Origin: Schleiferiaceae bacterium
GTDB lineage: Bacteria > Bacteroidota > Bacteroidia > Flavobacteriales > Schleiferiaceae
Length of the DNA stretch: 64,000 bases
Reading direction: 5' to 3'
NCBI GenBank assembly: GCA_018401735.1
Contig: JAGYKI010000009.1
Span: 58,868-122,867 of the forward strand
Below are positions 52,170 through 62,400 of the stretch, piece after piece. The notes under the pieces are model-generated. The model searched no databases, was not told the DNA's origin, and saw only the letters and a program-made list of their open reading frames with translations. The first letter of the stretch is position 1, and each line of letters opens with the position of its first letter. Made by a program: the position numbers and the translations under genes.

Positions 52170-53342
52170 TCAGACTGCTTTTTTCATCGCCTTCCACCAT
52201 CTTTCGGGAATTTCATTTTTCATCGCTTCTTGATAGTCGCTATAGCTACAGGGTATCAAAGTGTGCCTTTCCGAACTTAATCCAGGATTTTCTTTAACGG
52301 GAACTTCTATCCACCATCTCCCCGAAAGGGGACTTTTATAAAAAACCAGTTCGTATTCACCCTCATTAATGAGAACGATGAATTTTTGATACTCTTTTTT
52401 GCTAGCAAAAGGGTAGTCGCCTTTACGTTGATTAAAGCCTTCGAGGAAGTACCAAATCATTTGGGCTACTAAATGTGCGGTTCTACCTTCTTTGTCGGCC
52501 AGGGCATTACATTCGTAGATGCCAAATGAGCTAACCTTGTCGCTAATTCCGCTATAGCGGGCCAATGCACACGCTTCTTCGCCAGAAAAACCGTTCGGGC
52601 TGTGGAAAGTATTTCCAGGGGCATCGCTTTGCCTAACGGCGGATAAGTCGAAACTTACCATGTCGGCATCTCTTAAAATGGGTTCGCTTTCGCTAATGTG
52701 GTTGCGCATCTTGCCCAAGCGATACAGTTCAAAATACATGCGTTCCATCAAATCAATTTCTTCTTGGTTTACAAAATAGGTTTGGTAACCGATGTTGCTG
52801 AAATTGTAAAGAATGTATGGTTTTTGTAGAACGATGTGGCTAAGGAAGCTACGATGATTGAGTTTCTCATTTTGCTTACCCAAATCAAATTGCGCATCGA
52901 TACTCACTAAATTTACCGTTTGCTCCATATCATCATAGGCGCGGAAATTTCCGTAGCAGATATCTTGGCTGCCGCCGATTATTAAAGGAATGATGCGCTT
53001 TTTTAAAAGAATGGAGCATATTTCCCTAACGGCTACTAAAGTGTCGCTTACTTTTTCACCAGCGTAGATATTTCCTAAATCACAAGCTGAGAAAGACCAA
53101 TTACCCCAATACAAAGGGTAAAGGTATTTTCTAACTTGATCAGGACTGTGCGCCGAGCCAGGATTATCACTAGCGCGATCTTCCCAAACGCCGATAATTG
53201 CGATTTGCCTTCCCTCTAAATCGGGGATACCTTCGATTTCACGATGAATAGCAATGCTCTGACCAATTACTTGCGAGTTACTCGCTTGAATCGATTCGAT
53301 AATACTATTGCCAACGGGGCTAAGAAAATCCTCTAGCATCAT
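52170..53342 (-). CDS. Arginase/formimidoylglutamase-fold protein with degraded metal site
   Basis: The protein has 390 residues and is recognisable as a ureohydrolase fold: PLIIGGSQDICYGNF (normally GGxHD), NLVSIDAQFDLG (normally DAHxD) and DMVSFDLSAVRQSDAPG (normally SxDxDxxDP). Compared with true arginases three of six manganese ligands are replaced (Gln126, Gln151, Ser234), while Asp149, Asp153 and Asp232 remain. Bacteroidota genomes often carry this gene near topA and gldK. I expect a non-hydrolytic or altered function, possibly linked to secretion. The start overlaps the topA stop by 4 nt. Confidence 0.8.
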   Translation of the reverse strand: MMLEDFLSPVGNSIIESIQASNSQVIGQSIAIHREIEGIPDLEGRQIAIIGVWEDRASDNPGSAHSPDQVRKYLYPLYWGNWSFSACDLGNIYAGEKVSDTLVAVREICSILLKKRIIPLIIGGSQDICYGNFRAYDDMEQTVNLVSIDAQFDLGKQNEKLNHRSFLSHIVLQKPYILYNFSNIGYQTYFVNQEEIDLMERMYFELYRLGKMRNHISESEPILRDADMVSFDLSAVRQSDAPGNTFHSPNGFSGEEACALARYSGISDKVSSFGIYECNALADKEGRTAHLVAQMIWYFLEGFNQRKGDYPFASKKEYQKFIVLINEGEYELVFYKSPLSGRWWIEVPVKENPGLSSERHTLIPCSYSDYQEAMKNEIPERWWKAMKKAV

Positions 53343-55696
53343 TTTTTAGCAGTGGGTTTTTTAGCAGCACTCTTTTTCGCTGCCGTCTTTTTAGCAGGTG
53401 TTTTCTTTGCCGCGTCTTCCATAATGGCTAAACAATCTTCACGCGTTAGCTCGCCGGGGTTTTCTATGTCTTTGGGAAGCTTATAATTTCTTCTACCCGA
53501 TTTTAAATAAGGACCATATCTTCCGTTAAGGATTTCAATTACCGGCTTATCTTCATCTAAAACCTTAATGTATTTGTTTTTATCAGCCTCTAATTTAGCT
53601 TCCATAATTTCTATGGCGCGTTCCAATTCGATGGTCATTGGGTCGTCGCCGTCGGCTTCTTTAATCGAAGCAAAAGTGCTTTTATAGCGCACATAGGGGC
53701 CAAATCGCCCAAGGTTTGCTTCCATTTTTTCACCTTTGTATTCGCCCAAAATTCGGGGAAGTTTAAATAGTTCAAGGGCTTCCTCAAGGCTAATAGTGTC
53801 TATGCTTTGTCCTTTGCGTAAACTCGCGAAACGTGGTTTTTCCTCATCCTCAGTATTGCCAATCTGAATCATGGGGCCGTAGCGACCAATGCGAGCGATA
53901 ATGGGTTTGCCGCTTTTGGGATCTTCGCCTAAGGCTCTTTCTCCTGTTGCACGGTCCGAATTTTCTTCCACTTCTTTGAGATGCGGATGGAATTCGTTGT
54001 AAAAACGTCCCAGCATTTCGGTCCACACTTCTTGGCCCTGAGCAATTTGGTCAAACTGCTCTTCCACTGAAGCGGTAAAGTTAAAATCTAAAATATCATT
54101 AAAATGCTCCGTCAAGAAACCGTTTACCACTATCCCAATATCGGTAGGGATTAATTTATTTTTATCAGCTCCGGTGATTTCGCTTAACTTTTCTTCTTGT
54201 AAGCCATCTTCGGCGAGAATCAATTGCAGGTAATTGCGCTTAGTGCCGGTTAGTTCTGATTTTTCAACGTATTCGCGTTTAATGATAGTACTAATGGTGG
54301 GCGCGTAAGTAGAAGGACGGCCAATGCCAAGTTCTTCCAGTTTCTTAACCAAGCTTGCTTCCGTAAAACGGGCGGGGTGCTTGGTGAAGCGTTGGGTTGC
54401 GATAATGTTGTTGCGACTTAGTTTTTCGCCTTTTTGACAAGCGGGTAACATGGATGAATCTTCATCGGTATCTTCATCATCGTTACCTTCTAGGTAAACT
54501 TTTAGGAAACCCTCAAATGTAATTACTTCACCGCGCGCTACAAATTCATGCTGTTCGGTAGGGGTTTCAATGCGGAATACAGTACGTTCCAATTCGGCAT
54601 CGCTCATTTGCGAAGCAAGGGTGCGTTTCCAAATTAAATCGTAAAGGCGCTTTTGCTGATCTGTAGTGCCTGCTTTTGAGCGTCCCATATGGGTGGGGCG
54701 AATGGCCTCATGCGCTTCTTGGGCGCCTTTGCTTTTAGTATTGAACTTGCGCGTTTTGGCGTAATCGGCGCCGTAGCTGTTGGTTATTTCTGCAGAAGCT
54801 TCTGCTAAGGCGTCATCCGAAAGGTTCAGCGAGTCGGTACGCATATAGGTAATTAAACCTGCTTCATAGAGTTTTTGCGCCACCGACATGGTTTGGCTTA
54901 CGCCGAAATATAATTTTCTAGCTGCTTCCTGCTGCAGGGTAGAAGTGGTGAAAGGGGCAGCGGGCGATTTCTTGGCAGGCTTAGTTTCAACCGATGCAAT
55001 ATTAAATTGGTGACTTTCACAGGCTCTTAAAAATTCGCGTGCTTCGGACTCCTTTGTAAATCGCTTATTGAGTTCTGCCTTAAAGGTTTTGCCTTTGGAG
55101 TTGGTAAATTCCGCGACAACTTTAAAATAGGCTTCGGCTTCAAAATTGCGGATTTCCATTTCTCTTTCCACAATTAAGCGCACGGAAACGGATTGTACCC
55201 TTCCGGCAGATAAGCCCGCTTTTACCTTTTTCCAAAGGATGGGCGAAAGCTCGAAACCCACCAAACGATCTAAAATTCGTCGCGCTTGCTGGGCATTTAC
55301 CAAATCGATATTAATATTGCGCGGGTTGGAGATAGCGCGATCAATGGCTTTTTTGGTGATTTCCGAAAAAGTAATGCGATTGGTTTTGGTGGGATTAAGT
55401 TCTAAAGCTTCGTAAAGGTGCCAAGCAATGGCTTCTCCTTCACGATCCTCATCCGAGGCCAACCAAACCATTTCGGCATCTTTACTTAATTTCTTTAATT
55501 TTTTTACAACTTCCTTCTTATCGCTGCTTACGGCGTAGTTTGGAGCGAAGTTGTTGGCGACATCTACGCCCATGTCTTTCTGGACGAGATCGCGTATATG
55601 ACCAAAGCTCGATTCTACTTGAAAGTCCTTTCCTAGTATCTTTTCAATCGTTTTTGCTTTGGCGGGTGACTCTACAATCACTAAATTTTTAGGCAT
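53339..55696 (-). CDS. topA: DNA topoisomerase I
   Basis: The protein has about 785 residues from ATG at 55696 (MPKNLVIVESPAKAKTIEKIL); the track start adds 12 unlikely residues. The Toprim domain (SPAKAKTIEKIL ... WLASDEDREGEAIAWHLYEAL), the catalytic Tyr in LITYMRTDSLNLS and the C-terminal zinc-finger-like/TOPRIM C repeats (ILNGRYGPYLKSGRRNYKLP) are visible. A Lys/Ala-rich tail (AAKKSAAKKPTAKK) resembles histone H1-like extensions and is common in the phylum. It relaxes negative supercoils. It shares an ATGA overlap with the arginase-like gene. Confidence 0.96.
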   Translation of the reverse strand: MPKNLVIVESPAKAKTIEKILGKDFQVESSFGHIRDLVQKDMGVDVANNFAPNYAVSSDKKEVVKKLKKLSKDAEMVWLASDEDREGEAIAWHLYEALELNPTKTNRITFSEITKKAIDRAISNPRNINIDLVNAQQARRILDRLVGFELSPILWKKVKAGLSAGRVQSVSVRLIVEREMEIRNFEAEAYFKVVAEFTNSKGKTFKAELNKRFTKESEAREFLRACESHQFNIASVETKPAKKSPAAPFTTSTLQQEAARKLYFGVSQTMSVAQKLYEAGLITYMRTDSLNLSDDALAEASAEITNSYGADYAKTRKFNTKSKGAQEAHEAIRPTHMGRSKAGTTDQQKRLYDLIWKRTLASQMSDAELERTVFRIETPTEQHEFVARGEVITFEGFLKVYLEGNDDEDTDEDSSMLPACQKGEKLSRNNIIATQRFTKHPARFTEASLVKKLEELGIGRPSTYAPTISTIIKREYVEKSELTGTKRNYLQLILAEDGLQEEKLSEITGADKNKLIPTDIGIVVNGFLTEHFNDILDFNFTASVEEQFDQIAQGQEVWTEMLGRFYNEFHPHLKEVEENSDRATGERALGEDPKSGKPIIARIGRYGPMIQIGNTEDEEKPRFASLRKGQSIDTISLEEALELFKLPRILGEYKGEKMEANLGRFGPYVRYKSTFASIKEADGDDPMTIELERAIEIMEAKLEADKNKYIKVLDEDKPVIEILNGRYGPYLKSGRRNYKLPKDIENPGELTREDCLAIMEDAAKKTPAKKTAAKKSAAKKPTAKK

Positions 55697-55822
55697 GCCT
55701 CTGGGTTTATTTGCGGTGTAATCTGGGCACAAATTAAATCAATACTTTTTTGAAATGCTTTATCTTCTCATTTTCAATGCATTCTTATTCTCTGTCAAAC
55801 TGGCATAATGGACTCTAATTTG

Positions 55823-55830
55823 TACCTTTG
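55823..55830 (+). promoter_or_regulatory. Promoter -7 box of the miaB operon
   Basis: TACCTTTG matches TAnnTTTG and lies 19 nt before the miaB ATG, in the divergent region with topA. Confidence 0.55.
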
Positions 55831-55849
55831 GAGCCCTTAAAACAAAAGA

Positions 55850-57304
55850 ATGAAAGAAGCTGCCCTAGTTGGTAAAACCATGGACGAGAGTATTCAAGGC
55901 ACGGCCTTGATGCAGGAGGGTGAGCGTGGCTCGAGAAAATTATACATCGAAAGTTACGGTTGCCAAATGAATTTTTCAGACAGTGAAATTGTTGCTTCGA
56001 TTTTAGCAAAAGAGGGTTTTGGGACCACTAGAAATGTTGAAGAAGCCGATTTAGTGCTCCTAAATACCTGCTCGATTAGAGATAAAGCGGAGCAAACCGT
56101 ACGAAATAGACTTAGCAGTTTAAATCAATTGAAGCAATCGCGACCGGAAATGAAAATTGGTGTTCTGGGTTGTATGGCAGAACGCTTAAAGGATAAATTT
56201 TTAGACGAAGAGAAATTGGTCGACTTAGTGGTTGGCCCAGATGCTTATCGCGATTTGCCCAATTTGCTTGAAAAAGTGGAAGGAGGAAGAAAAGCCGTGA
56301 ATGTTATTCTCTCTAAAGAAGAAACCTATGCTGATGTAAGTCCAGTGCGAATCGATTCGAATGGGGTATCGGCTTTTATTTCCATCACCCGCGGTTGCGA
56401 TAATATGTGCACTTTTTGTGTCGTGCCCTTTACTCGTGGTAGAGAACGCAGTCGTAATCCAGAAACCATTCTTGCGGAAGCAAAAGATTTAGAAGCCCGC
56501 GGCTATAAGGAAATTACACTTTTAGGCCAGAATGTAGATAGCTACTTATGGTATGGTGGCGGACTAAAGAAAGATTTTGATAAAGCTAGTGAAATAGCGC
56601 AGGCGTCATCCGTTAATTTTGCGCAATTATTGGCGAAAGTAGCCGAAGCGGTGCCAGGAATTCGCATTCGCTTCAGTACTAGTAACCCTCAGGATATGTC
56701 GGATGATGTGCTGCACAGTATTGCGAAATACCCCAACATTTGTAATTACATACACTTGCCAGTTCAGTCGGGTAGCAGTCGCATTTTAAAGGAAATGAAT
56801 CGTGGACACAATCGCGAGGAATACATTGCTTTAATTAATCGTATTCGCAAGATTATCCCCGATTGTGGTATTAGTCAGGATATGATTGCTGGTTTTCCAA
56901 CCGAAACGGAAGAAGATCATCAGGAAACCTTGAGTTTAATGGACATCGTTCGCTACGATTACGGATATATGTTTTATTATTCTGAACGTCCCAACACTTT
57001 TGCTGCACGTAAAATGGAGGATGATGTTCCTTTGGAAATTAAAAAACGTCGCTTAACCGAGATCATCGCTTCACAACGAAAGCATAGCTTGGAACGTAAT
57101 CGGGCACACGTTGGAAAAATTCAGGAAATCTTAATTGAGGGCGATTCGAAAAAAAGCGATCAAGAATGGAAAGGACGGAACGATCAAAATGCGATGGTGG
57201 TTTTCGCGAAAACTGGAAACGAAAAGAAAGGTGATTTCGTTAAGGTTCTTATTAAGGATTGCAACACCGCCACCCTTTTTGGAGAAATCGTAAGTGAAGA
57301 TTAA
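55850..57304 (+). CDS. miaB: tRNA-2-methylthio-N6-dimethylallyladenosine synthase MiaB
   Basis: The protein has 484 residues. The N-terminal UPF0004 domain ([50 protein letters not shown]) carries the second iron-sulfur cluster cysteines. The radical SAM motif is [20 protein letters not shown] (CxxxCxxC), followed by [19 protein letters not shown] and a C-terminal TRAM domain. It methylthiolates A37 of tRNAs. An N-terminal extension of about 25 residues precedes the conserved start. First gene of a five- or six-gene unit; its stop overlaps the next ATG by 1 nt (TAATG). Confidence 0.96.
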   Translation: MKEAALVGKTMDESIQGTALMQEGERGSRKLYIESYGCQMNFSDSEIVASILAKEGFGTTRNVEEADLVLLNTCSIRDKAEQTVRNRLSSLNQLKQSRPEMKIGVLGCMAERLKDKFLDEEKLVDLVVGPDAYRDLPNLLEKVEGGRKAVNVILSKEETYADVSPVRIDSNGVSAFISITRGCDNMCTFCVVPFTRGRERSRNPETILAEAKDLEARGYKEITLLGQNVDSYLWYGGGLKKDFDKASEIAQASSVNFAQLLAKVAEAVPGIRIRFSTSNPQDMSDDVLHSIAKYPNICNYIHLPVQSGSSRILKEMNRGHNREEYIALINRIRKIIPDCGISQDMIAGFPTETEEDHQETLSLMDIVRYDYGYMFYYSERPNTFAARKMEDDVPLEIKKRRLTEIIASQRKHSLERNRAHVGKIQEILIEGDSKKSDQEWKGRNDQNAMVVFAKTGNEKKGDFVKVLIKDCNTATLFGEIVSED

Positions 57305-57708
57305 TGAGATTTAGCCTGAGTATTTTTTTTATCGCCTTTTGGAGTTTTAATCTGTCGGCACAAGAATTAGTAGATGGTCGCTGGGTAGATGATAACTTGC
57401 AGTTTATTGTTCTCGAGCAATACCTTAAGGGTAAGGGAGAAATTTACATCTGCCTAAGCGATAGCGCGGGTGAAGTGTGCATAGAAAACTTGGTATCAGG
57501 TTATGAGTTAAAAGTTTTTGATGCGCAGGATAATTTGCTTTGGGAAGGCTTTGCTAGCGGTCGCCGCAAAGGGGTTAAGCTCCCACAGGCCTATCCACAG
57601 GCGCATTATATAACCCTTAAGGCTTTTAAACCTTGGGTAGTGAATAGGAGAACTGGAAATAAAATCCATCAGGCGAAAGCCATAGAATTAAAATATACTT
57701 TGCCTTGA
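57304..57708 (+). CDS. Small secreted protein, function unknown
   Basis: The protein has 134 residues with a signal peptide (FFIAFWSFNLSAQ). The mature part is a short beta-rich domain (DDNLQFIVLEQYLKGKGEIYICLSD, VSGYELKVFDAQDNLLWEGF) with no recognised family. It is tightly packed: the ATG overlaps the miaB stop by 1 nt, and its own TGA overlaps the TTG of the next gene by 4 nt (TTGA). It may be a periplasmic accessory of the envelope genes that follow. Confidence 0.75.
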   Translation: MRFSLSIFFIAFWSFNLSAQELVDGRWVDDNLQFIVLEQYLKGKGEIYICLSDSAGEVCIENLVSGYELKVFDAQDNLLWEGFASGRRKGVKLPQAYPQAHYITLKAFKPWVVNRRTGNKIHQAKAIELKYTLP

Positions 57709-58976
57709 ATAGTCTTACAGAAATAAAACAGCGATTTGGAATTATTGGAAATTCCCCAGGCTTGGAAAGGGCTTTGAATAAGGCCATGCAAGTGGCGGGA
57801 ACGGATATTTCCGTTTTGGTTTCGGGAGAAAGTGGGGTAGGAAAAGAATCTATTCCGCGCATTATTCATTCGCAAAGCCATCGCAAACACAATAAGTACA
57901 TTGCTGTAAACTGCGGGGCTATTCCAGAGGGAACCATCGATAGTGAGCTTTTTGGTCATGAGAAGGGTTCGTTTACGGGTGCAACTGCCGCCCGTAAAGG
58001 CTATTTCGAAGAGGCGGATGGTGGAACCATTTTTTTAGATGAAGTTGGTGAATTACCCCTTTCTACCCAAGTGCGTTTACTGCGTGTTTTGGAAACAGGC
58101 GAGTTTATTAAAGTGGGAAGCTCACAACTCTTAAAAACGGATGTGCGTATTGTGGCGGCTACCAATGTAGAATTGATGACGGCCATTCAAAAAGGTAAAT
58201 TCCGTGAAGATTTATATTATCGCTTAAACACGGTAGAAATCCATCTGCCCGCTTTGCGTGAGCGAAAAGAGGATATTCACTTAATTTTTAGAAAATTCGC
58301 AGCCGACTTTGCCGATAAATACCATGTGCCTCCCGTGCGCCTGGATCGCGATGCAGTAGAAGTTTTGAGTGCTTATTATTGGCCAGGAAATATTCGCCAG
58401 CTGCGTAATTTATCGGAGCAACTTTCGGTGGTAGAGCGCGAAAAAGAAATAAACGGCAATGTACTCATGCAATATTTGCCCGATTCAGGAAGGGGTGGTG
58501 TTCCCGCTTTGTATAAGAAGGATGAAGCTACCGCGAGCGGTGATTTTAGCAATGAGCGTGAGATTCTCTACAAGATCCTATTTGATATGCGTAAGGACAT
58601 TGCTGATTTAAAGAAATTAACCGGCGAGCTAATGACTAATGAGGAAATTAGTGAGGAGTGGAAAAGCGATAATCATTCTTTAATTAACAGAATTTACCAA
58701 GAAGATCAAGGGGTTGAGCGCAGTGAGTCTATGATGCCGCTGCGGAAGTCGAGTCCGAATATTCCGGTGTATGAAGAGGATGATACTACTTTGCAAAGCA
58801 CTTATGATGCCCAGCATGAAACAATTGAAGATAGTCCTATTACCTTGCAAGAGAAGGAGTTGGAGATGATTAAAAGAGCTTTGGACCGCAATAATAATAA
58901 GCGAAAAGACGCCGCTAAGGAATTAGGAATATCAGAGCGCACTCTTTATCGAAAAATTAAGCAGTATAATTTATGA
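57705..58976 (+). CDS. Sigma-54-interacting AAA+ transcriptional activator without sensor domain
   Basis: The protein has 423 residues with a TTG start; no ATG lies upstream of the conserved region. The AAA+ domain starts near residue 14 (Walker A VSGESGVGKES), has the sigma-54 contact loop as ELFGHEKGSFTGATAAR (GSFTGA variant of GAFTGA), Walker B GGTIFLDEVGEL and sensor RLNTVEIHLPALRERKED. The C-terminus has a Fis-type HTH (KDAAKELGISERTLYRKIKQ). There is no receiver or other sensory domain. The 130-residue linker between AAA+ and HTH is long and acidic. Confidence 0.92.
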   Translation: MNSLTEIKQRFGIIGNSPGLERALNKAMQVAGTDISVLVSGESGVGKESIPRIIHSQSHRKHNKYIAVNCGAIPEGTIDSELFGHEKGSFTGATAARKGYFEEADGGTIFLDEVGELPLSTQVRLLRVLETGEFIKVGSSQLLKTDVRIVAATNVELMTAIQKGKFREDLYYRLNTVEIHLPALRERKEDIHLIFRKFAADFADKYHVPPVRLDRDAVEVLSAYYWPGNIRQLRNLSEQLSVVEREKEINGNVLMQYLPDSGRGGVPALYKKDEATASGDFSNEREILYKILFDMRKDIADLKKLTGELMTNEEISEEWKSDNHSLINRIYQEDQGVERSESMMPLRKSSPNIPVYEEDDTTLQSTYDAQHETIEDSPITLQEKELEMIKRALDRNNNKRKDAAKELGISERTLYRKIKQYNL

Positions 58977-59491
58977 TGCCGCAAAAATTAAACAAACTCT
59001 TTTCTGCTTTAATCCTCCTCTTTGGCTTAATGGCCTGCAGTGGCGGTTATAGCTTTACAGGAGGAGACGTAGGGGATGCGAAAACGGTGCGAATCGATTT
59101 CTTTCCCAATAACGCAGAACTTATTAAACCACAGCTAAGCCAGATTTTCACCGAAACACTGCGCGATATCTTCGTGCAACAAACTCCCTTGGAATTAGTA
59201 AATAAAGGTGGGGATATGCTTTTTGAGGGTTCGATAATTCGCTATAGCATTGATCCTATTAATGCCCAAGCCTCAGACATTGGCGCGGTAGCACAAAACC
59301 GCTTAACGGTGGAAGTGAACGTGCTTTTTACAAATACGAAAGATGAGAAGGCTAGCTTTGAGAAAAAGTTTTCTAGATTCGTGGACTTTGACTCCAACAC
59401 GGATATTAACCAAATAGAAAGTGATTTGCACGATCAAGTTTGTCAAGAATTATCGGAGAATATTTTAAACTCGGCTATCGGAAACTGGTAA
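58973..59491 (+). CDS. lptE: LptE-like LPS-assembly lipoprotein
   Basis: The protein has 172 residues with a lipoprotein signal (ILLFGLMACSGGYSF). The body has the two-layer pattern expected for the Bacteroidota LptE family: VRIDFFPNNAELIKPQLSQIFTETLRDIFVQQTPLELV, then FEGSIIRYSIDPINAQASD and AQNRLTVEVNVLFTN. LptE plugs LptD in the outer membrane to place LPS on the surface. Start ATGATG overlaps the previous stop, so either ATG can be used. The position after a sigma-54 activator and before the TPR/secG genes is a recurring Bacteroidota arrangement. Confidence 0.85.
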   Translation: MMPQKLNKLFSALILLFGLMACSGGYSFTGGDVGDAKTVRIDFFPNNAELIKPQLSQIFTETLRDIFVQQTPLELVNKGGDMLFEGSIIRYSIDPINAQASDIGAVAQNRLTVEVNVLFTNTKDEKASFEKKFSRFVDFDSNTDINQIESDLHDQVCQELSENILNSAIGNW

Positions 59492-59494
59492 AAT

Positions 59495-62400
59495 TTGAAG
59501 ACGGAAGTATTTTTAAATCTGCTGGAAGACCCTAAAGGCGTACAAAAAATTGGGGTAGATGAGCTCAGAGAGCTGGCTCTTACTTACCCATATAGCCAGG
59601 TTATTCAGTTGCTGTATGGTATCCGTCTGCGCTACTCTTCTGAGCATCTTTTTAATCAACAATTAGGGAAGGCGGCAGCTTTAAGTAATGATCGCTCGGT
59701 GCTTTTCGAGCTTTTTGAGGATAAGCCCAAAGTGAAAGCAAGTGCCAAACCTTTAGGTTACAATGATATTGTTGAAGTAGAAAAAGCGGAACAAAAGCCT
59801 CGTTTAACTAATCGCGAAGCGGAACTTCCAAGCGATAATCGAAATGTAAGTACTACCGAGTTGTCCACTTCTGTAGATGACGATTTTAATGAAATAAAGG
59901 AGAAAGGAATGGAGAATCTGACTCCTCCAATAGCGAAAGTTATTCCCACTCCGCCGGTTCCCACTCCTATCCCGTCTCCCCCTAAAAAGAAGGTAGAATT
60001 TTTAGATGCTAAGCCTGAGGGTTTAGAAAATCTCAGTCCCCAAGAAAGGGTAAAAGCCATTTTAGAACGCAACCGCCAGCTTCGCCAGCAATTTGAAGAG
60101 CAGAAGACTGCTGGGCAAAAGGAAGAGAAATTATTTTCAGCACCTACTGATAAGGTAGAGGACAAGATTATCCCGGAAGAACCTAAGCGGGAATTAATAG
60201 AGAGTAAAGCGCCTGCGGCACCTTTAAACGACGAAAAGCTTGGTGGGAAAGAGTCGTCTGAAGAAAGTCGAGCACAGGAAATCTCGCTTGAAGCAGAAGC
60301 TTCAGCAGAAAATACTGCGACTGGATTTACGGATCAGCAAGAAGAGAAAAGCCAAATTGAAGCGGAGGAACTTTCCAATTCGATGGATAGCCGCGAAGAA
60401 GGCAGCTTAGAAACTGAAGATAAGGCAGAAGAATCCTCTCGCGGTGAAGACTTGCCTATTGATATAAGTGATTTGATTCGTCGCAGATATCGCTCACGTT
60501 TTGAAGTCCAGTCGGAGGAAGAGCAAGTTTCAGAAGCACAAACTGAGCTTGAAAGTATTGCTGCTAAAGACCAAGAAAGTGATTTAGAGGAAAAAACTTC
60601 AGAGGTCTTATCTAGCGAAAGCGAGAGAATAGCAAAACCAGAAATTAAAGCTAACGAAGAACCCAGTGATTTAGGAATGTCGCTCCGTATTCGGGGGATT
60701 AGGGCCCGCTTAGAACGCCTCAAACAAGAAGAAGCGCTGAGCGAGGAAGAAATGGAAGCGCTAATGGAAGAGCATCAGAAATTAGAGGAATTACTCAATT
60801 TCTTGCCCGCCGATGATGAGCACGTTTTTGAAGTAGAGGTTTCCGCTGAAAGGAATGAAGATAAGATTGTTTCGGAGCAAAAAGATGCGGTAGTGTCCCA
60901 GGATAGTTCTCAAGCCGCATCTAGCGAAAGCGATACCAAGAAGGAAATTATTGAGGAGGAAGAAGCTAAGGAAGAGCCTATTGAGAAAGTATCTGAAGGA
61001 AGAGACTCTCTTGTTGAGGGACTTAGCGCTAAGGCAGATATAATTGCAGAAGCAGAAGAACCTCCGGTGTTGGGGCCTGCTGAAGCGACTGAAATTAAAG
61101 AAAATAAAGTGGTCGAGCCTGACTTAGATCAGCAGAAACCAAGGGAAAATGAGGATATCAATCAAACAGTAGCCACGGAGGCGCATGTAGCAGAGGAGAA
61201 AGCTGCCAGTCCTCCTCCTCCGATTGAAAAACCTAAAGTTGAAGTGCCATCTAGCGAAAGCGAGGAAGAGCCTGATTTGGAAGATGAGATAAGTAGAATT
61301 GAAGCTTTGGCCGAGCGTTTACGCTATGAAAGACAAGGTGTTAAGCCAGTGGGATCTGCTTTAGAAGTTCCAGAAGACACAGTTGAGAAGAAGCGGGTAA
61401 TACCGATTTTTATTCCAGAGAGTGCTAAAGTTGAGAATCAGCAAGAGTTTGAGCAAGAGAAGGAACAGGAAGAGAATAAAATTGCTGCTGCTCAGCAAAT
61501 AGTTCAAGATTTAGAAGAGGATTTAGCGGAAAGTACCGCTGCTGTGGAAGCGGTTGATGCGGAAAGTGAGAAGATTACGGAAGTTGAAAAAACTGATTCT
61601 GCCGAAAAGCTAATTGGGGAAGAGAGTGAGATTGCGCAAGAGGAAGAGGAGAGTCGGCAAGAGTTTGAGCAAGAGCAAGATGAGGAAGAGAATAAAATTG
61701 CTGCTGCTCAGCAAATAGTTCAAGATTTAGAAGAGGATTTAGCGGAAAGTACCGCTGCTGTGGAAGCGGTTGATGCGGAAAGTGAGAAGATTACAGAAGT
61801 TGAAAAAACTTATTCTGACGAAAAGCTAATCGTGGAAGAGAGTGAGATTGCGCAAGAGGAAGACGAGAGTCGGCAAGAGTTTGAGCAAGAGCAAGATGAG
61901 GAAGAGAATAAAATTGCTGCTGCTCAGCAAATAGTTCAAGATTTAGAAGAGGATTTGAAGGAAAGTACCGCTGCTGTGGAATCGGTTGATGCGGAAAGTG
62001 AGAAGATTACGGAAGTTGAAGAAACTGATTCTGCCGAAAAGCTAATCGTGGAAGAGAGTGAGATTGCGCAAGAGGAAGAGGAGAGTCGGCAAGAGCAAGA
62101 GCAAGAGCAAGAGAGGGAGCAGGAGCAAGAGGGGGAGCAGGAAGAGAGTCTTAGTTTTGGGGCATTGTTAAGGCGTTTAAGTCATCAGAATAAGGAAAGC
62201 ACCCCAGAACCGGAAGTAAATGCTGCGGATGAGAATTCTGAACCTAAGCCTGAAAAACCGATTTTAAAATCGGAAATCGCCGAGAAGATTGATCTCATTG
62301 ATGCTTTTGTAGAAAAATTGCCTGATCTAAAAAGGCGTAAACCCAGCAAAGCGGAGATTGTCAATGCTCCTGAGGTGGAAAAAGCAGCAGACCCGTCGGA

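Noticed and set aside
59758-60165. Ser-rich minus-strand ORFs opposite the 1024-aa gene (also 60334-60723)
   Set aside because: Glu/Ala codons of the repeat-rich gene read as Ser/Leu on the other strand, which produces long open shadows without independent support.
61442-62089. Possible CRISPR-like array
   Set aside because: The repeats are 216 bp, contiguous, in frame and without spacers, and there are no cas genes.
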